Shown here: one piece after another, positions 54,966 through 63,238 of the stretch
How positions within the stretch are numbered: position 1 is the stretch's first letter
How the letters are laid out: every line of letters begins with the position of its first letter
Assembly: GCF_002910915.1 (NCBI RefSeq)
Contig: NZ_NEUF01000048.1
Span: forward strand, 1-64,000
DNA length: 64,000 nt
From: Streptomyces sp. SM10
GTDB taxonomy: Bacteria > Actinomycetota > Actinomycetes > Streptomycetales > Streptomycetaceae
Reading direction: 5' to 3'
Position numbers and translations under genes: made by a program
The notes under the pieces: generated by a model
The model's database searches: none
The model's input: the letters and a program-made list of their open reading frames with translations, nothing else
Told to the model about the DNA's origin: nothing

Positions 54966-55006
54966 AGCGTAGATTCGCCGGGATCGCCGCGTCAACAGTT
55001 TGTTGA
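54966..55006 (-). promoter_or_regulatory. Catalase promoter with TCAACA-N3-TGTTGA operator
   Basis: Minus strand: TCAACAAACTGTTGA (55006-54992) overlaps TTGACG (54995-54990, -35), then an 18-bp spacer and TACGCT (54971-54966, -10). The palindrome, and three bases before and two after it, are identical to the site at 63239-63253. Confidence 0.75.
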
Positions 55007-55023
55007 AATTGGAGGGTAGGGTT

Positions 55024-55105
55024 CCGGATCGCGGCAGCGCCTGGGCGCGACAGGACAGGTGTCAGCGCCGCCGCGACCCGGAGTTCAGGGGGCCCTCGAA
55101 GGGCC
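55024..55105 (-). terminator. Tandem hairpins after the tartronate-semialdehyde reductase gene
   Basis: A 17-bp stem with two mismatches (55024-55040 with 55065-55081, 24-nt loop) and a small stem GGCCC/GGGCC (55091-55105) just past the stop at 55113. They separate the hyi-reductase operon from the catalase promoter. Confidence 0.6.
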
Positions 55106-55112
55106 GGGGGTG

Positions 55113-56006
55113 TCAGACCTGGGAGCCGGAGAGCCGCTCGACCGAGCGCAGCAGCGCCGAGTGGTCCAGGCCGCCGTCGCCCTGCGCGCGCAGGGAGGCC
55201 ACGAGCTGGGCCACGACGCCGCCGACGGGGAGTGCCGCGCCGACGTTGCGGGCGGCGTCGGTGACGATGCCCATGTCCTTGTGGTGCAGGTCGATCCGGA
55301 AGCCCGGGGCGAAGTCCCGCTTGAGGAAGTTGTCCTTCTTGCGGGTGAGGACCGTGGAGCCGGCGAGCCCGCCGTTCAGCACGTCGAGTGCGGCGGCCAG
55401 GTCGACCCCGGACTTCTCCAGGAAGACGACGGCCTCGGCGCAGGCCTGGATGTTGACCGCGACGATCAGCTGGTTGGCTGCCTTCACCGTCTGGCCGGAG
55501 CCGTGGGGTCCGCACAGCACGATGGTCTTGCCGAGCGCCTCGAGGAGGGGCTTCGCGGCGTCGAAGTCGCTCTGCTCGCCGCCGACCATGATGGACAGGA
55601 CGGCCTCGATCGCGCCGGCCTCGCCGCCGGAGACGGGGGCGTCCAGCACGCGGATGCCCTTGTCCTTCGCGCTCGATGCCAGGTCCACGGAGGTCTGCGG
55701 GGTGATCGAGGACATGTCGATCAGCAGGGCGCCCTGCCGGGCGTTCTCCAGGATGCCGTCGGGGCCGTAGGCGATGGCCTCGACCTGCGGGGACGCCGGG
55801 ACCATCGTGATGACGACGTCGGCGTCGCGGACGGCCTCCGCGATCGAGGCCCCGCCCTTGCCGCCCGCCGCGACGAGGCGGTCGACCTTGTCCTGCTCCA
55901 GGGTGTAACCGGTCACCTGGTAACCGGCCTTGACCAGGTTCTCGGACATGGGCGAACCCATGATGCCGAGCCCGATCCAGGCGACCTTGGGGAGATTGCT
56001 GCTCAT
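55113..56006 (-). CDS. 2-hydroxy-3-oxopropionate (tartronate semialdehyde) reductase
   Basis: A 297-residue beta-hydroxyacid dehydrogenase: the NAD(P) site is WIGLGIMGSPMSENLVKAGY, the substrate motif LLIDMSSITPQTS and DAPVSGGEAGA, and the catalytic Lys is in GSGQTVKAANQLIVAVN. It reduces tartronate semialdehyde to D-glycerate. It lies 43 bp after hyi and is probably co-transcribed with it from the operator-bearing promoter. Confidence 0.92.
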   Translation of the reverse strand: MSSNLPKVAWIGLGIMGSPMSENLVKAGYQVTGYTLEQDKVDRLVAAGGKGGASIAEAVRDADVVITMVPASPQVEAIAYGPDGILENARQGALLIDMSSITPQTSVDLASSAKDKGIRVLDAPVSGGEAGAIEAVLSIMVGGEQSDFDAAKPLLEALGKTIVLCGPHGSGQTVKAANQLIVAVNIQACAEAVVFLEKSGVDLAAALDVLNGGLAGSTVLTRKKDNFLKRDFAPGFRIDLHHKDMGIVTDAARNVGAALPVGGVVAQLVASLRAQGDGGLDHSALLRSVERLSGSQV

Positions 56007-56049
56007 GAGGGTGCCTTCCGGTAAACGTGTGTGCGAGAGGGGGCGGGCC

Positions 56050-56889
56050 TCAGCGGGCCGGCCGGAGCTCGGCGGGGAGCCAGCCGAAGGCCTCGGCGCT
56101 CGGTCGGTCGCCGGGCTTGTACTCCAGGCCGACCCGGCCGGTGTAGCCGGCCTCGGTCAGCTCGTCGAGGAGCCGCTCCAGCGGGAGCGAGCCGGTGCCG
56201 GGCGCGCCGCGCCCCGGGTTGTCGGCGATCTGGACGTGGCCGGTCTTCGAGGCGTACGCCTTGATCACCTGGCTGAGGTCCTCACCGTTCATCGACAGGT
56301 GGTAGAGGTCCAGCAGGAACGTGGCGTTGCCCAGTCCCGTCGCCTCGTTGACGCGGTCGACCACCTCGATGCCCGCCGGTGCGCTGACCAGGGGGTAGAG
56401 CGGCGACTCCGTGTCGTTGAGGGTCTCGATCAGGAGGGTGGCCCCGATCCGGTCGGCCGCGCGGGCGGCCAGGACCAGGTTCTCCAGGGCGAGTTCGTCC
56501 TGGACCGCCGGGTCCACGCCCTCGACGCGGTTGCCGTACAGCGCGTTGAGCGCCTTGCAGCCGACCGAGGCCGCGAAGTCCGCCGCCACGTCGATGTTGG
56601 CGCGGAAGCGGTCCGACTCCTCGCCGGGCAGCGAGAGCGCCCCCCGGTCGGGGCCGGGGAGCCGGCCCGCGTAGAAGTTCAGCCCCACCAGCCGGGTGCC
56701 CGCGTCGTCGAGCGCCTTCTTCAGGGCGTCGAGCTCGGCCTGCGCCGGGGTGGGGGTCTCGATCCACGGCCACCAGAGCTCGACCGCGGTGAAGCCCGCG
56801 GCGGCGGCCGCCGCGGGGCGCTCCAGGAGCGGGAGTTCGGTGAAGAGGATCGAGAGGTTCACATCGAAGCGCTGGTCCGAGTAACCCAT
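56050..56889 (-). CDS. hyi: Hydroxypyruvate isomerase (TIM barrel)
   Basis: A 279-residue xylose-isomerase-like TIM barrel: VNLSILFTELPLLERPAAAA, GFTAVELWWPW, NALYGNRVEG, LLIETLNDTESPLY and the catalytic-metal region FLLDLYHLSMNGE, then GHVQIADNPGRGAPGTG and VGLEYKPGD. It interconverts hydroxypyruvate and tartronate semialdehyde. Two adjacent ATGs exist (56892 and 56889); GGAAGGAG gives better spacing to 56889. The distal arm of operator B overlaps this ribosome site. Confidence 0.9.
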   Translation of the reverse strand: MGYSDQRFDVNLSILFTELPLLERPAAAAAAGFTAVELWWPWIETPTPAQAELDALKKALDDAGTRLVGLNFYAGRLPGPDRGALSLPGEESDRFRANIDVAADFAASVGCKALNALYGNRVEGVDPAVQDELALENLVLAARAADRIGATLLIETLNDTESPLYPLVSAPAGIEVVDRVNEATGLGNATFLLDLYHLSMNGEDLSQVIKAYASKTGHVQIADNPGRGAPGTGSLPLERLLDELTEAGYTGRVGLEYKPGDRPSAEAFGWLPAELRPAR

Positions 56890-56899
56890 CATGCGCTCC

Positions 56900-56935
56900 T
56901 TCCGTATCGCGGAAGTTAGTTTCTGCTTAACGGAA
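56900..56935 (-). promoter_or_regulatory. Tandem IclR/AllR-like operators upstream of hyi
   Basis: Minus strand: box A TTCCGTTAAGCAGAA (56935-56921) then box B TTCCGCGATACGGAA (56914-56900), 21 bp centre to centre. Box A ends AGCAGAA exactly as in gcl. Box B overlaps the ribosome site. Confidence 0.75.
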
Positions 56936-56964
56936 GATTGCCTGGCGTGTGGGGAGGCTGTCAA
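56935..56964 (-). promoter_or_regulatory. hyi operon promoter
   Basis: Minus strand TTGACA (56964-56959), 18-bp spacer, CAATCT (56940-56935). Operator box A begins at the last base of the -10, the same arrangement as at gcl. Confidence 0.7.
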
Positions 56965-57046
56965 GGGGCGAACCGAATTCCGGACACACGGAAGCGGGGC
57001 GGAGGCCGCCTCGCCCCTCACCCCGCCACCGCTCACACATGCCTGG

Positions 57047-58480
57047 TCAGACGGCCGGCACCGTGTCCTGGAACGTCGTTCCCGCCGCCCGGTAACCGCT
57101 CACCAGAGCCGATACCTGGGCGGGGGAGAGGACCTGGTCCTTCACGTGCAGCACGTAGTCCACCTGCTGGTCGTACGAGCGGGGAGCGGTACTGGCCTGG
57201 CCGGCCAGATCGATCAGCCACTGGTTGAAGTTGATCGACATCGGCCGCTCCGGGAGGTACGCCGCGCCGTGGGTCCCGAAGGGCTGCCCGTCGACGTAGT
57301 ACGTGATCTCGCTGTTGTCGATGGTCACCACCAGGTCGTGCCATCCCGCGTAGCTCTGCCGGGCCTCGCTGTGCTGGTTGACGGCCTCCCACGGGTCGGG
57401 CCTGTAGGTCTCCCAGGACGTGGTGTAGAGGATGTTCGACGGCTCGCCCCAGCCGCCGTTGGGCAGGTACTCGAAGTCGTACTCCGCGTAGTCGTCCGCC
57501 ATCGGCGCCTTCAGGTCGTTGATGGTGAAGAAGGTCTGGACGAGGTGGTCGCCGTCGGGGCCCGACCTCGGCGCGTCGCTGAACTTCACACGGGCCGCGT
57601 AGGTGCCGTTGCGGAACTTCGTGGACTTCGTGAGGATCTCCGTCTGCTCGGTCGACGCACCCGTGCCCGCCGTGGACGTCTCCAGGTTCATGACCGAATC
57701 GCCGCCCTGGCCGCTGAAGGTGACGTTCTCCGGGGCCCAGACGGCACCCGGTACCCCCGGACCGCCGGAGTTCGAGCGGACGCTCCAGCCGTTCGCCGCG
57801 ATCCTGGGATCCGTGTGACCGGTGTAGTCGAAGTCGTCGAACAGCGTGGGCCCGTCGGCCGGCGGGTCGGTCGGCGGATCCGTCGGGTCGGTGGGGCCGT
57901 CGCCCCCGGGGGCCTCGCCCCAGGCCGTGACCGAGCCCAGCTGCGCCGTGATCTTCGCCCAGTCGCCGTAGGTGTTCCGTTCGGCGCCGAAGGAGTAGTC
58001 GTCGCTCTGCCGCAGCGGCTGCCAGTCCGCGCGGTGGAAGCGCAGCTGCATGTCACCGGTGTCCGCCCCGGGGGCGAGGGAGCCCGCGCCGGCGGTGAAG
58101 CCGATCTCCACGTATCGGTCGGCGGTGGCGGTAGGGTTCGGCAGGGTCCTGAAGGTGCCGGTGATGTTCGCGCAGCCCTTCACCGCCCAGGAGCAGGCGA
58201 ACCGGTACCCCGCCGACGCCGAGTCGCCCTTGAAGTAGTAGCGCACCTTGACGTCGGAGAGCGGCACGCCCGCGCTCCCGGTGTTGCGTACCTTCAGCCA
58301 CGGCTCGCTCTGGTCGGCGCTCGCCCCCGACGCGCTCGTGCGGTACTGGACGACGAGCCCGCCGGCCGCCGCGGCGCCGGCCGTCCCGGGCAGGGCGGCC
58401 AGGGCCGTGCAGCCCAGGGCGAGGGTGACGGCGGCGGCCGCCGCGCGGACACGGCTCCTGCGGAATGTGCTGGTGCTCAT
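57047..58480 (-). CDS. Secreted GH16-like glycosidase with N-terminal CBM3-like domain
   Basis: A 477-residue secreted protein. The signal peptide ends near AGAAAAG (about residue 38). A CBM3-like domain (about 40-190) has LVVQYRTSASGASADQSEPW and DVKVRYYFKGDS. A Thr/Pro-rich linker (about 193-212) leads to a GH16-like catalytic domain (about 215-430) with the double-Glu motif AEYDFEYLPNGGW. The enzymes cleave beta-glucans or related polymers; the exact substrate is open. It is the last gene of the carbohydrate block. Confidence 0.78.
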   Translation of the reverse strand: MSTSTFRRSRVRAAAAAVTLALGCTALAALPGTAGAAAAGGLVVQYRTSASGASADQSEPWLKVRNTGSAGVPLSDVKVRYYFKGDSASAGYRFACSWAVKGCANITGTFRTLPNPTATADRYVEIGFTAGAGSLAPGADTGDMQLRFHRADWQPLRQSDDYSFGAERNTYGDWAKITAQLGSVTAWGEAPGGDGPTDPTDPPTDPPADGPTLFDDFDYTGHTDPRIAANGWSVRSNSGGPGVPGAVWAPENVTFSGQGGDSVMNLETSTAGTGASTEQTEILTKSTKFRNGTYAARVKFSDAPRSGPDGDHLVQTFFTINDLKAPMADDYAEYDFEYLPNGGWGEPSNILYTTSWETYRPDPWEAVNQHSEARQSYAGWHDLVVTIDNSEITYYVDGQPFGTHGAAYLPERPMSINFNQWLIDLAGQASTAPRSYDQQVDYVLHVKDQVLSPAQVSALVSGYRAAGTTFQDTVPAV

Positions 58481-58514
58481 GGGGATGTTCCTCTCCGGAA
58501 CGTCGGGGGACGGT

Positions 58515-60077
58515 CTACCGAGGGGGGTGCGCTGTACCTGCGGACGCGGTCGCCAGGGACCGCGTGGTGAGAGGCCGGTAGCGGACGCCGAGGGCGTCCA
58601 GCCGGGCGGTGTGCTCGCGCAGCCGCTCGACGAACCCGGCCCAGTCGCTGCGCCCGCCGGACCAGGCACGGTCCGCCAGGGCGCAGAGCCGGGGGTAGGT
58701 GAGGTACTCGATCCGGTCGGGCGTCCTGACGTACTCGGTCCACAGCTGCGCCTGCGTGCCCAGCACGCGGGAGGCCTCCTCCGGCTCCCAGTCGTGCGGC
58801 ACAGGCTCGTTGGCGTGGACCGCGTGCAGGGGGACGGGACCACCGGGCTGTGCGGGCGGCTCGTCCGGATCCGTGGACTGCGCGTAGTCGAGGTAGGTGG
58901 CCCGGTGGTGCGCCGTCACCACCTGGTGCCCGCGCCGCGCCGCGGCGCGCGCATGGGCCGGGTCGCGCCAGGTCATCACCGTGAACTCGGGGGGCAGTTC
59001 GCTGCCGCTCTCCGCCCAGCCCGTGGGCCGGCGGCCGTGCTCCACGAGGAACGAGCCGATCCGGCCCATGAACCAGCCGTGCAGCGCCCCGGGACCGTCG
59101 AGCCCTTCCGCCGCCGCACGGTCCAGGGCCGCCGGGCTGTTCCCCCACTCGCCGGTGGGGCACTCCTCGCCGCCGATGTGGACGTAACGCGACGGGAAGA
59201 CGTCCATGACCTCCTCCAGCACCGTCCGGCAGAAGTCGAAGACCTCCTCGTGGACGCCGAGCACGGTGTCGCAGACGCCCCACCTGGTCCAGACGTCGAG
59301 CTGCCGGTCGGGACGGTTCCCCAGGTGCGGGTAGGCCGCGAGGGCGGCGCGCACATGGCCCGGCATCTCGATCTCCGGCACGACGGTCACCCCCCGCTCC
59401 CGCGCGTGGCGGATCAGGTCCCGCAGCTCCGTCTTGGTGTACGCCCCCGAGTGCTCCACTCCGTCGGAGAGCGACTGGGCCCGCGTGCCGCCCACCGAGG
59501 TCAGCCGGGGGAAGGCGTCGACGGGCATGCGCCAGCCCTGGTCGTCCGTGAGGTGCAGGTGGAGGACGTTGAGCTTGTGCAGCGCCATCAGATCCACGTA
59601 CCGGCGCAGGTAGGACACCGGCTGGAAGTGCCGGGCCACGTCGAGCATCGCGCCGCGCCAGGCGTACATCGGCACGTCGCTGATCTCGACGCAGGGCAGT
59701 TCCCACGACGCCCGGCGCACACGGCCGGACAGGGCTTCGGGGGGCAGCAGCTGGCGGATCGTCTGGACGCCCCGGAGCAGTCCGTCGGGCCGGGCGGCCC
59801 GCAGCAGCAGGGCCTGGGGTCCCACGGTGAGGCCGTACCCCTCGTCGCCCAGCCCGCCGAGCTGCGGGTCGAGCGCCAGCACGACCCGGCCGTCGGCGGA
59901 GGGCGGCAGGGGCAGCCCGGTCGCCGGGCCGATGAGCGTGCGCAGCAGATCCGCCGCACCCTCGGCACCCGGCAGGGCGCGTACGGAGGTGTCCTGGCCG
60001 AGGACGAGACGGCCGGGGCGCGGCGAGACCTTGCGGGGCCGGGGGACGAGGGTGAGCTCGGGGCGTGGTGCGGGCAC
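58515..60077 (-). CDS. Beta-N-acetylhexosaminidase (GH20)
   Basis: A 520-residue GH20 enzyme without a signal peptide, so probably cytosolic. The domain order is GH20b (about 10-130), then the TIM barrel with RGAMLDVARHFQP, LHLHLTDDQGWRMPVD and the catalytic region YVHIGGEECPTGEW. The usual Asp-Glu pair is Glu-Glu here (HIGGEE); the family uses substrate-assisted catalysis. GTG start, with GGAGG 6 nt upstream. It probably processes imported chitobiose-like sugars, given the adjacent ABC permeases. Confidence 0.88.
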   Translation of the reverse strand: MPAPRPELTLVPRPRKVSPRPGRLVLGQDTSVRALPGAEGAADLLRTLIGPATGLPLPPSADGRVVLALDPQLGGLGDEGYGLTVGPQALLLRAARPDGLLRGVQTIRQLLPPEALSGRVRRASWELPCVEISDVPMYAWRGAMLDVARHFQPVSYLRRYVDLMALHKLNVLHLHLTDDQGWRMPVDAFPRLTSVGGTRAQSLSDGVEHSGAYTKTELRDLIRHARERGVTVVPEIEMPGHVRAALAAYPHLGNRPDRQLDVWTRWGVCDTVLGVHEEVFDFCRTVLEEVMDVFPSRYVHIGGEECPTGEWGNSPAALDRAAAEGLDGPGALHGWFMGRIGSFLVEHGRRPTGWAESGSELPPEFTVMTWRDPAHARAAARRGHQVVTAHHRATYLDYAQSTDPDEPPAQPGGPVPLHAVHANEPVPHDWEPEEASRVLGTQAQLWTEYVRTPDRIEYLTYPRLCALADRAWSGGRSDWAGFVERLREHTARLDALGVRYRPLTTRSLATASAGTAHPPR

Positions 60078-60144
60078 GGGGGCCTCCGGATTCGGGAAGT
60101 CGGGCGGTTCGCGTGGCCGGGTCCTCAGGGGGCGCCCGGCGGGC

Positions 60145-60984
60145 TCATCCCTTGACCGCTCCGGCCGCGAAGCCGGAGGTCACATGGCGCTGGAGCAGCA
60201 GGAAGACCACGAGGGCGGGCAGCGCGAAGAGCGTCGAGGCGGCCATGGTGGCGCCCCAGTCGGTGCCGAAGGTGTTCTGGAAGGACGAGAGCCAGACCGG
60301 CAGGGTGCGGTTGTCCTGCTGCTTGATGATCAGGAAGTTGGCGTAGGCGAACTCGTTCCAGGCGGTGATGAATCCGAAGAGCGAGGTCGCCATCAGGCCG
60401 GGGGCGAGCAGCGGCAGGGCCACCCGCACGAACGCCCCCGTCCTCGTGCAGCCGTCGACCTGGGCCGCCTCCTCCAGTTCGGGCGGGATCGTGGCGAGGA
60501 AGCCCCTGAGCACCACGATCGTGAAGGGCAGCGTGATCATGAAGTAGACGAGGGTCAGGGTGGGCAGCCGGTCCAGCATGTCCGTGTCGCGCGAGATGAT
60601 GTAGATCGGGATGATCAGCGACTCCCAGGGCGCCATCTGGGCGACGAAGACGAGCAGCATGAACGGCCGCCGGCCCTTCCTTCGCAGCCGTGCGACGGCG
60701 AAGGACGCCCCGAGCGCCACCACGAGGGAGAGCAGCACGGCTCCCAGCGTGACCAGGACGCTGTTGCGCCAGAACAGCCCGAAGCCGTCCGCCTCCACCG
60801 CCCGGCGGAAGTGCTCCAGCGTCCAGGTGTGGGGAACGAGCCGTGGCTCGGCGGACTGGATGTCCCGTGACGGTTTGAACGCCGTGGAGACCATCCAGTA
60901 CACCGGGAACAGGCAGACCACGACGGTCACGGCGGCGGCGGCGTTCAGCGGGATCCGCCGGATCCGGGGGTGCGGCGGGTTCAT
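60145..60984 (-). CDS. Sugar ABC transporter permease (MalG type)
   Basis: A 279-residue inner-membrane permease with six hydrophobic segments and the EAA loop ELEEAAQVDGCTRTGAFVRV followed by LPLLAPG. Its ATG overlaps the stop of the preceding permease by 4 bp. Together they form the channel of a CUT1 transporter. No ATPase gene is present, as is usual in Streptomyces, where a shared MsiK supplies it (known for the family). Confidence 0.9.
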   Translation of the reverse strand: MNPPHPRIRRIPLNAAAAVTVVVCLFPVYWMVSTAFKPSRDIQSAEPRLVPHTWTLEHFRRAVEADGFGLFWRNSVLVTLGAVLLSLVVALGASFAVARLRRKGRRPFMLLVFVAQMAPWESLIIPIYIISRDTDMLDRLPTLTLVYFMITLPFTIVVLRGFLATIPPELEEAAQVDGCTRTGAFVRVALPLLAPGLMATSLFGFITAWNEFAYANFLIIKQQDNRTLPVWLSSFQNTFGTDWGATMAASTLFALPALVVFLLLQRHVTSGFAAGAVKG

Positions 60985-61949
60985 CGCGGGTCGTCCTCCT
61001 GACGGAACATCTGGCGGAAGTAGAGGACCAGCACCCCGGACATCAGGACCACGGTGATCATCGACGCGGCGGAGCCCAGGTCGTAGCGCTGGCTGGAGAG
61101 CGCCGTCTGGACCGCGTAGACGGGCAGGATGGTGGTGGCGTCGCCGGGGCCGCCGCGGGTCATCACCCAGATCTGGACGAACGCCTTGAAGGTCCAGATC
61201 ACCTCCAGGGAGAGGACGAGCATGAAGATCGGCCGCAGGATCGGGAAGGTGAGCGAGCGGAAGATGCGGGAGCCGGAGGCCCCGTCCAGACGCGCCGACT
61301 CGTACAGCTCGGCCGGGACGGTCGTCAGCGCCGAGTAGAGGGTGACCGCCGCGAACGGCACGGACTGCCAGACGATCAGGAGGACCAGGATCGTGAAGGA
61401 CGCCGTACCGTTCGCGAACCACGGATAGCGGTCGAAGGAGCCGAATCCGAGCGCCGTCAGCGACTGGTTGACGATGCCGAACTCGGAGTGGAACAGCCAC
61501 TGGAAGACCGTGGTGGCCGCGACCACCGGCATGGCCCAGGCGAGCACCAGCGAGCAGAGGAGGACCGTACGACCGACCCTGCGCAGCCGCTCCGTCATCA
61601 AGGCGACCAGGGTGGAGATGACCATGATCAGGACGACGTTGACGGCCATGAAGACGAAGGTGCGGCCGGTGACCTCCCAGAAGCGCGGGTCGGACAGCAG
61701 CGTCCGGTAGTTGCGCAGCCCCACGAACTCGGCGTCCCCGCTGATCAGCTGGCGGAGCCGGAAGTCCTGGAGGGAGATCACCACGGCCCGCACCAGCGGG
61801 TAGACCAGCAGGTAGAGCATGCCGCCTATAGCGGGTGCGATCAGGGCGTACGGCCACAGGTCGCGCGGGGGACGCCCGGCCCGCCGCCCCGGCGGCGCCT
61901 TCGGCGGACGGTGGACGCGTGGCGCGGGTCTCTCACGGACAGCGGGCAC
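60981..61949 (-). CDS. Sugar ABC transporter permease (MalF type)
   Basis: A 322-residue permease with six membrane segments, a Pro/Arg-rich N-terminus, and the EAA loop ELYESARLDGASGSRIFRSL then FPILRP. GTG start with GAGAGGAGG 6 nt upstream. It overlaps the second permease by 4 bp and lies 41 bp after the truncated binding-protein gene. Confidence 0.9.
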   Translation of the reverse strand: MPAVRERPAPRVHRPPKAPPGRRAGRPPRDLWPYALIAPAIGGMLYLLVYPLVRAVVISLQDFRLRQLISGDAEFVGLRNYRTLLSDPRFWEVTGRTFVFMAVNVVLIMVISTLVALMTERLRRVGRTVLLCSLVLAWAMPVVAATTVFQWLFHSEFGIVNQSLTALGFGSFDRYPWFANGTASFTILVLLIVWQSVPFAAVTLYSALTTVPAELYESARLDGASGSRIFRSLTFPILRPIFMLVLSLEVIWTFKAFVQIWVMTRGGPGDATTILPVYAVQTALSSQRYDLGSAASMITVVLMSGVLVLYFRQMFRQEDDPR

Positions 61950-61990
61950 GGCGGGCCTCCTCTCGGGGGCGGGAAACGGACGGGGCCGGA

Positions 61991-62310
61991 TCAGGAGCCG
62001 GTGTTCATGGCCCGTGTGATGTCGGCGGAGGCCTTGGCCGCCTCCTCGGCGGCGTCACCGCCCGTGAGCACGGCGGTCATGTAGTCCTTGACCGGGTTCT
62101 CGGCCTCCACGGCCGCCCAGCCCGGGGTGTTCGGCGTCGCGTGCCCGTTCGCCGCGCCGACCGTCATCGCCGAGGCCCCCGGGTCGTCCGCCACGGCCGC
62201 GGCGAGCGAGGTGCGGTTGGGGACGTAGCTCATGGCCGCCGCGAGCTTCTTCTGCCAGGCGTCGCCCGTCAGCTCCTTGACGAACGTCACCGCCGCGGGA
62301 CGGACACCAC
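61991..62310 (-). pseudogene. Sugar ABC transporter substrate-binding protein, C-terminal fragment
   Basis: About 100 residues of a type 1 solute-binding protein remain: AAVTFVKELTGDAWQKKLA, YVPNRTSLAAAV, then NPVKDYMTAVLTGGDAAEEA and the stop at 61991. Intact members are 420-450 residues with a lipoprotein signal. Upstream of about 62310 the frame no longer resembles the family, so the N-terminal three quarters are deleted. The transporter probably lacks its own receptor. Confidence 0.82.
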
Positions 62311-62461
62311 CCTGGGATCCCGCCCGGAGACTTCGCCCACGGCGATCCGATCGCCTCGTCCACCCGGGGGGACATCCAGGCGGGGCCGTGAGGAGGCGGG
62401 GCGGCCGGGGAGGGCCCGCGGGGCGCCGGGCGGCAGCGAGCCGAGCCGGCCGTGTCCCGGC

Positions 62462-62528
62462 CCCGCCGTGTCCCAGGGCCCGTGCCTTAGGGTCGGGGCG
62501 AGCCGTGCGAGCCGACGGACACGGCGGG
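62462..62528. repeat. Inverted repeat flanking a possible promoter
   Basis: CCCGCCGTGTCC (62462-62473) and GGACACGGCGGG (62517-62528) are perfect 12-bp arms, 43 bp apart. Between them lies TAGGGT (62488-62493), a plausible -10 for the thiamine-binding-protein gene at 62545. Confidence 0.45.
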
Positions 62529-62544
62529 ACATGAGGGAGGCAAC

Positions 62545-62796
62545 GTGCGCTTGAGGGTGGAATTCACCACCGAGCCCTTCGACCTGGACGAGGCACCCGC
62601 CCACGCGGTGGTCGCCCGCGAGGTCATCCAGGCCGCCGACCTGGACGCGGTGGACGTGGGCCCCTTCGGGAACACGGCGGAAGGGGGCGCCGACCAGGTC
62701 CTCACCGCCGTGGACTCCCTGCTGCGCCAGGCCCTGGCCTCGGGTGCCACACGGGTCTCCCTCCAACTCAACGTGATCGGGGAGGACACCCCGTGA
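62545..62796 (+). CDS. MTH1187/YkoF-like thiamine-binding protein
   Basis: An 83-residue ferredoxin-like protein: RLRVEFTTEPFDLDEAPAHA, VDVGPFGNTAEGGADQVL, then ATRVSLQLNVIGED. The family forms tetramers that bind thiamine or related ligands; the physiological role is unclear. GTG start with GGGAGG upstream. The last codons overlap the next gene (GTGA), giving coupling. Confidence 0.75.
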   Translation: MRLRVEFTTEPFDLDEAPAHAVVAREVIQAADLDAVDVGPFGNTAEGGADQVLTAVDSLLRQALASGATRVSLQLNVIGEDTP

Positions 62797-63170
62797 CCGA
62801 ACCGGCCGACCACCCGCTGGTCACCGCCGTGAAGCCGCTCGTCGACGCGATGGGGGCCGAGCTCCTCGCCCCGGAGCAGGCCACCTCCGAGGACGTCGTG
62901 CTCGCGTGGGAGGGCGCGGACGTCATAGCGGTGCGGCTCCCGCAGCTCTCCGAATCGCTCGACCGCATCCTGGCCGCGATGGAGCGGAGGCACGGGATGC
63001 CGCTGGCCGACCTGGACCGTAGGACCAAACAGGGCGTCGTACGGACTCTCGAGGCACGCGGTGCCTTCTCGGTGCGTCACGGAGTGGAGACGGTGGCGGG
63101 CGCGCTCGGAGTCAGTCGTTTCACCGTGTACAACTACCTGAATCGGGACAACACCGCCAAGGGTGAGTAG
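62793..63170 (+). CDS. Helix-turn-helix protein next to the urate genes
   Basis: A 125-residue protein whose C-terminal 45 residues form a Fis/PucR-like helix-turn-helix: VVRTLEARGAFSVRHGVETV then AGALGVSRFTVYNYLNRD. The N-terminal 75 residues are a small domain of unknown type. It is coupled to the thiamine-binding-protein gene and ends 153 bp before uraD, so it is a candidate regulator of urate catabolism (inference). Confidence 0.75.
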   Translation: MTEPADHPLVTAVKPLVDAMGAELLAPEQATSEDVVLAWEGADVIAVRLPQLSESLDRILAAMERRHGMPLADLDRRTKQGVVRTLEARGAFSVRHGVETVAGALGVSRFTVYNYLNRDNTAKGE

Positions 63171-63189
63171 ACGACCCGTAATGCCGCCC

Positions 63190-63221
63190 ATGCCGCCGTC
63201 CGGAATCTCGGGCGGCGGCAT
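63190..63221 (+). terminator. Hairpin after the HTH gene
   Basis: ATGCCGCCG (63190-63198) and CGGCGGCAT (63213-63221), perfect 9-bp arms, 14-nt loop, just before the uraD promoter. Confidence 0.6.
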
Positions 63222-63238
63222 CACTTGTTCGCGGAATT

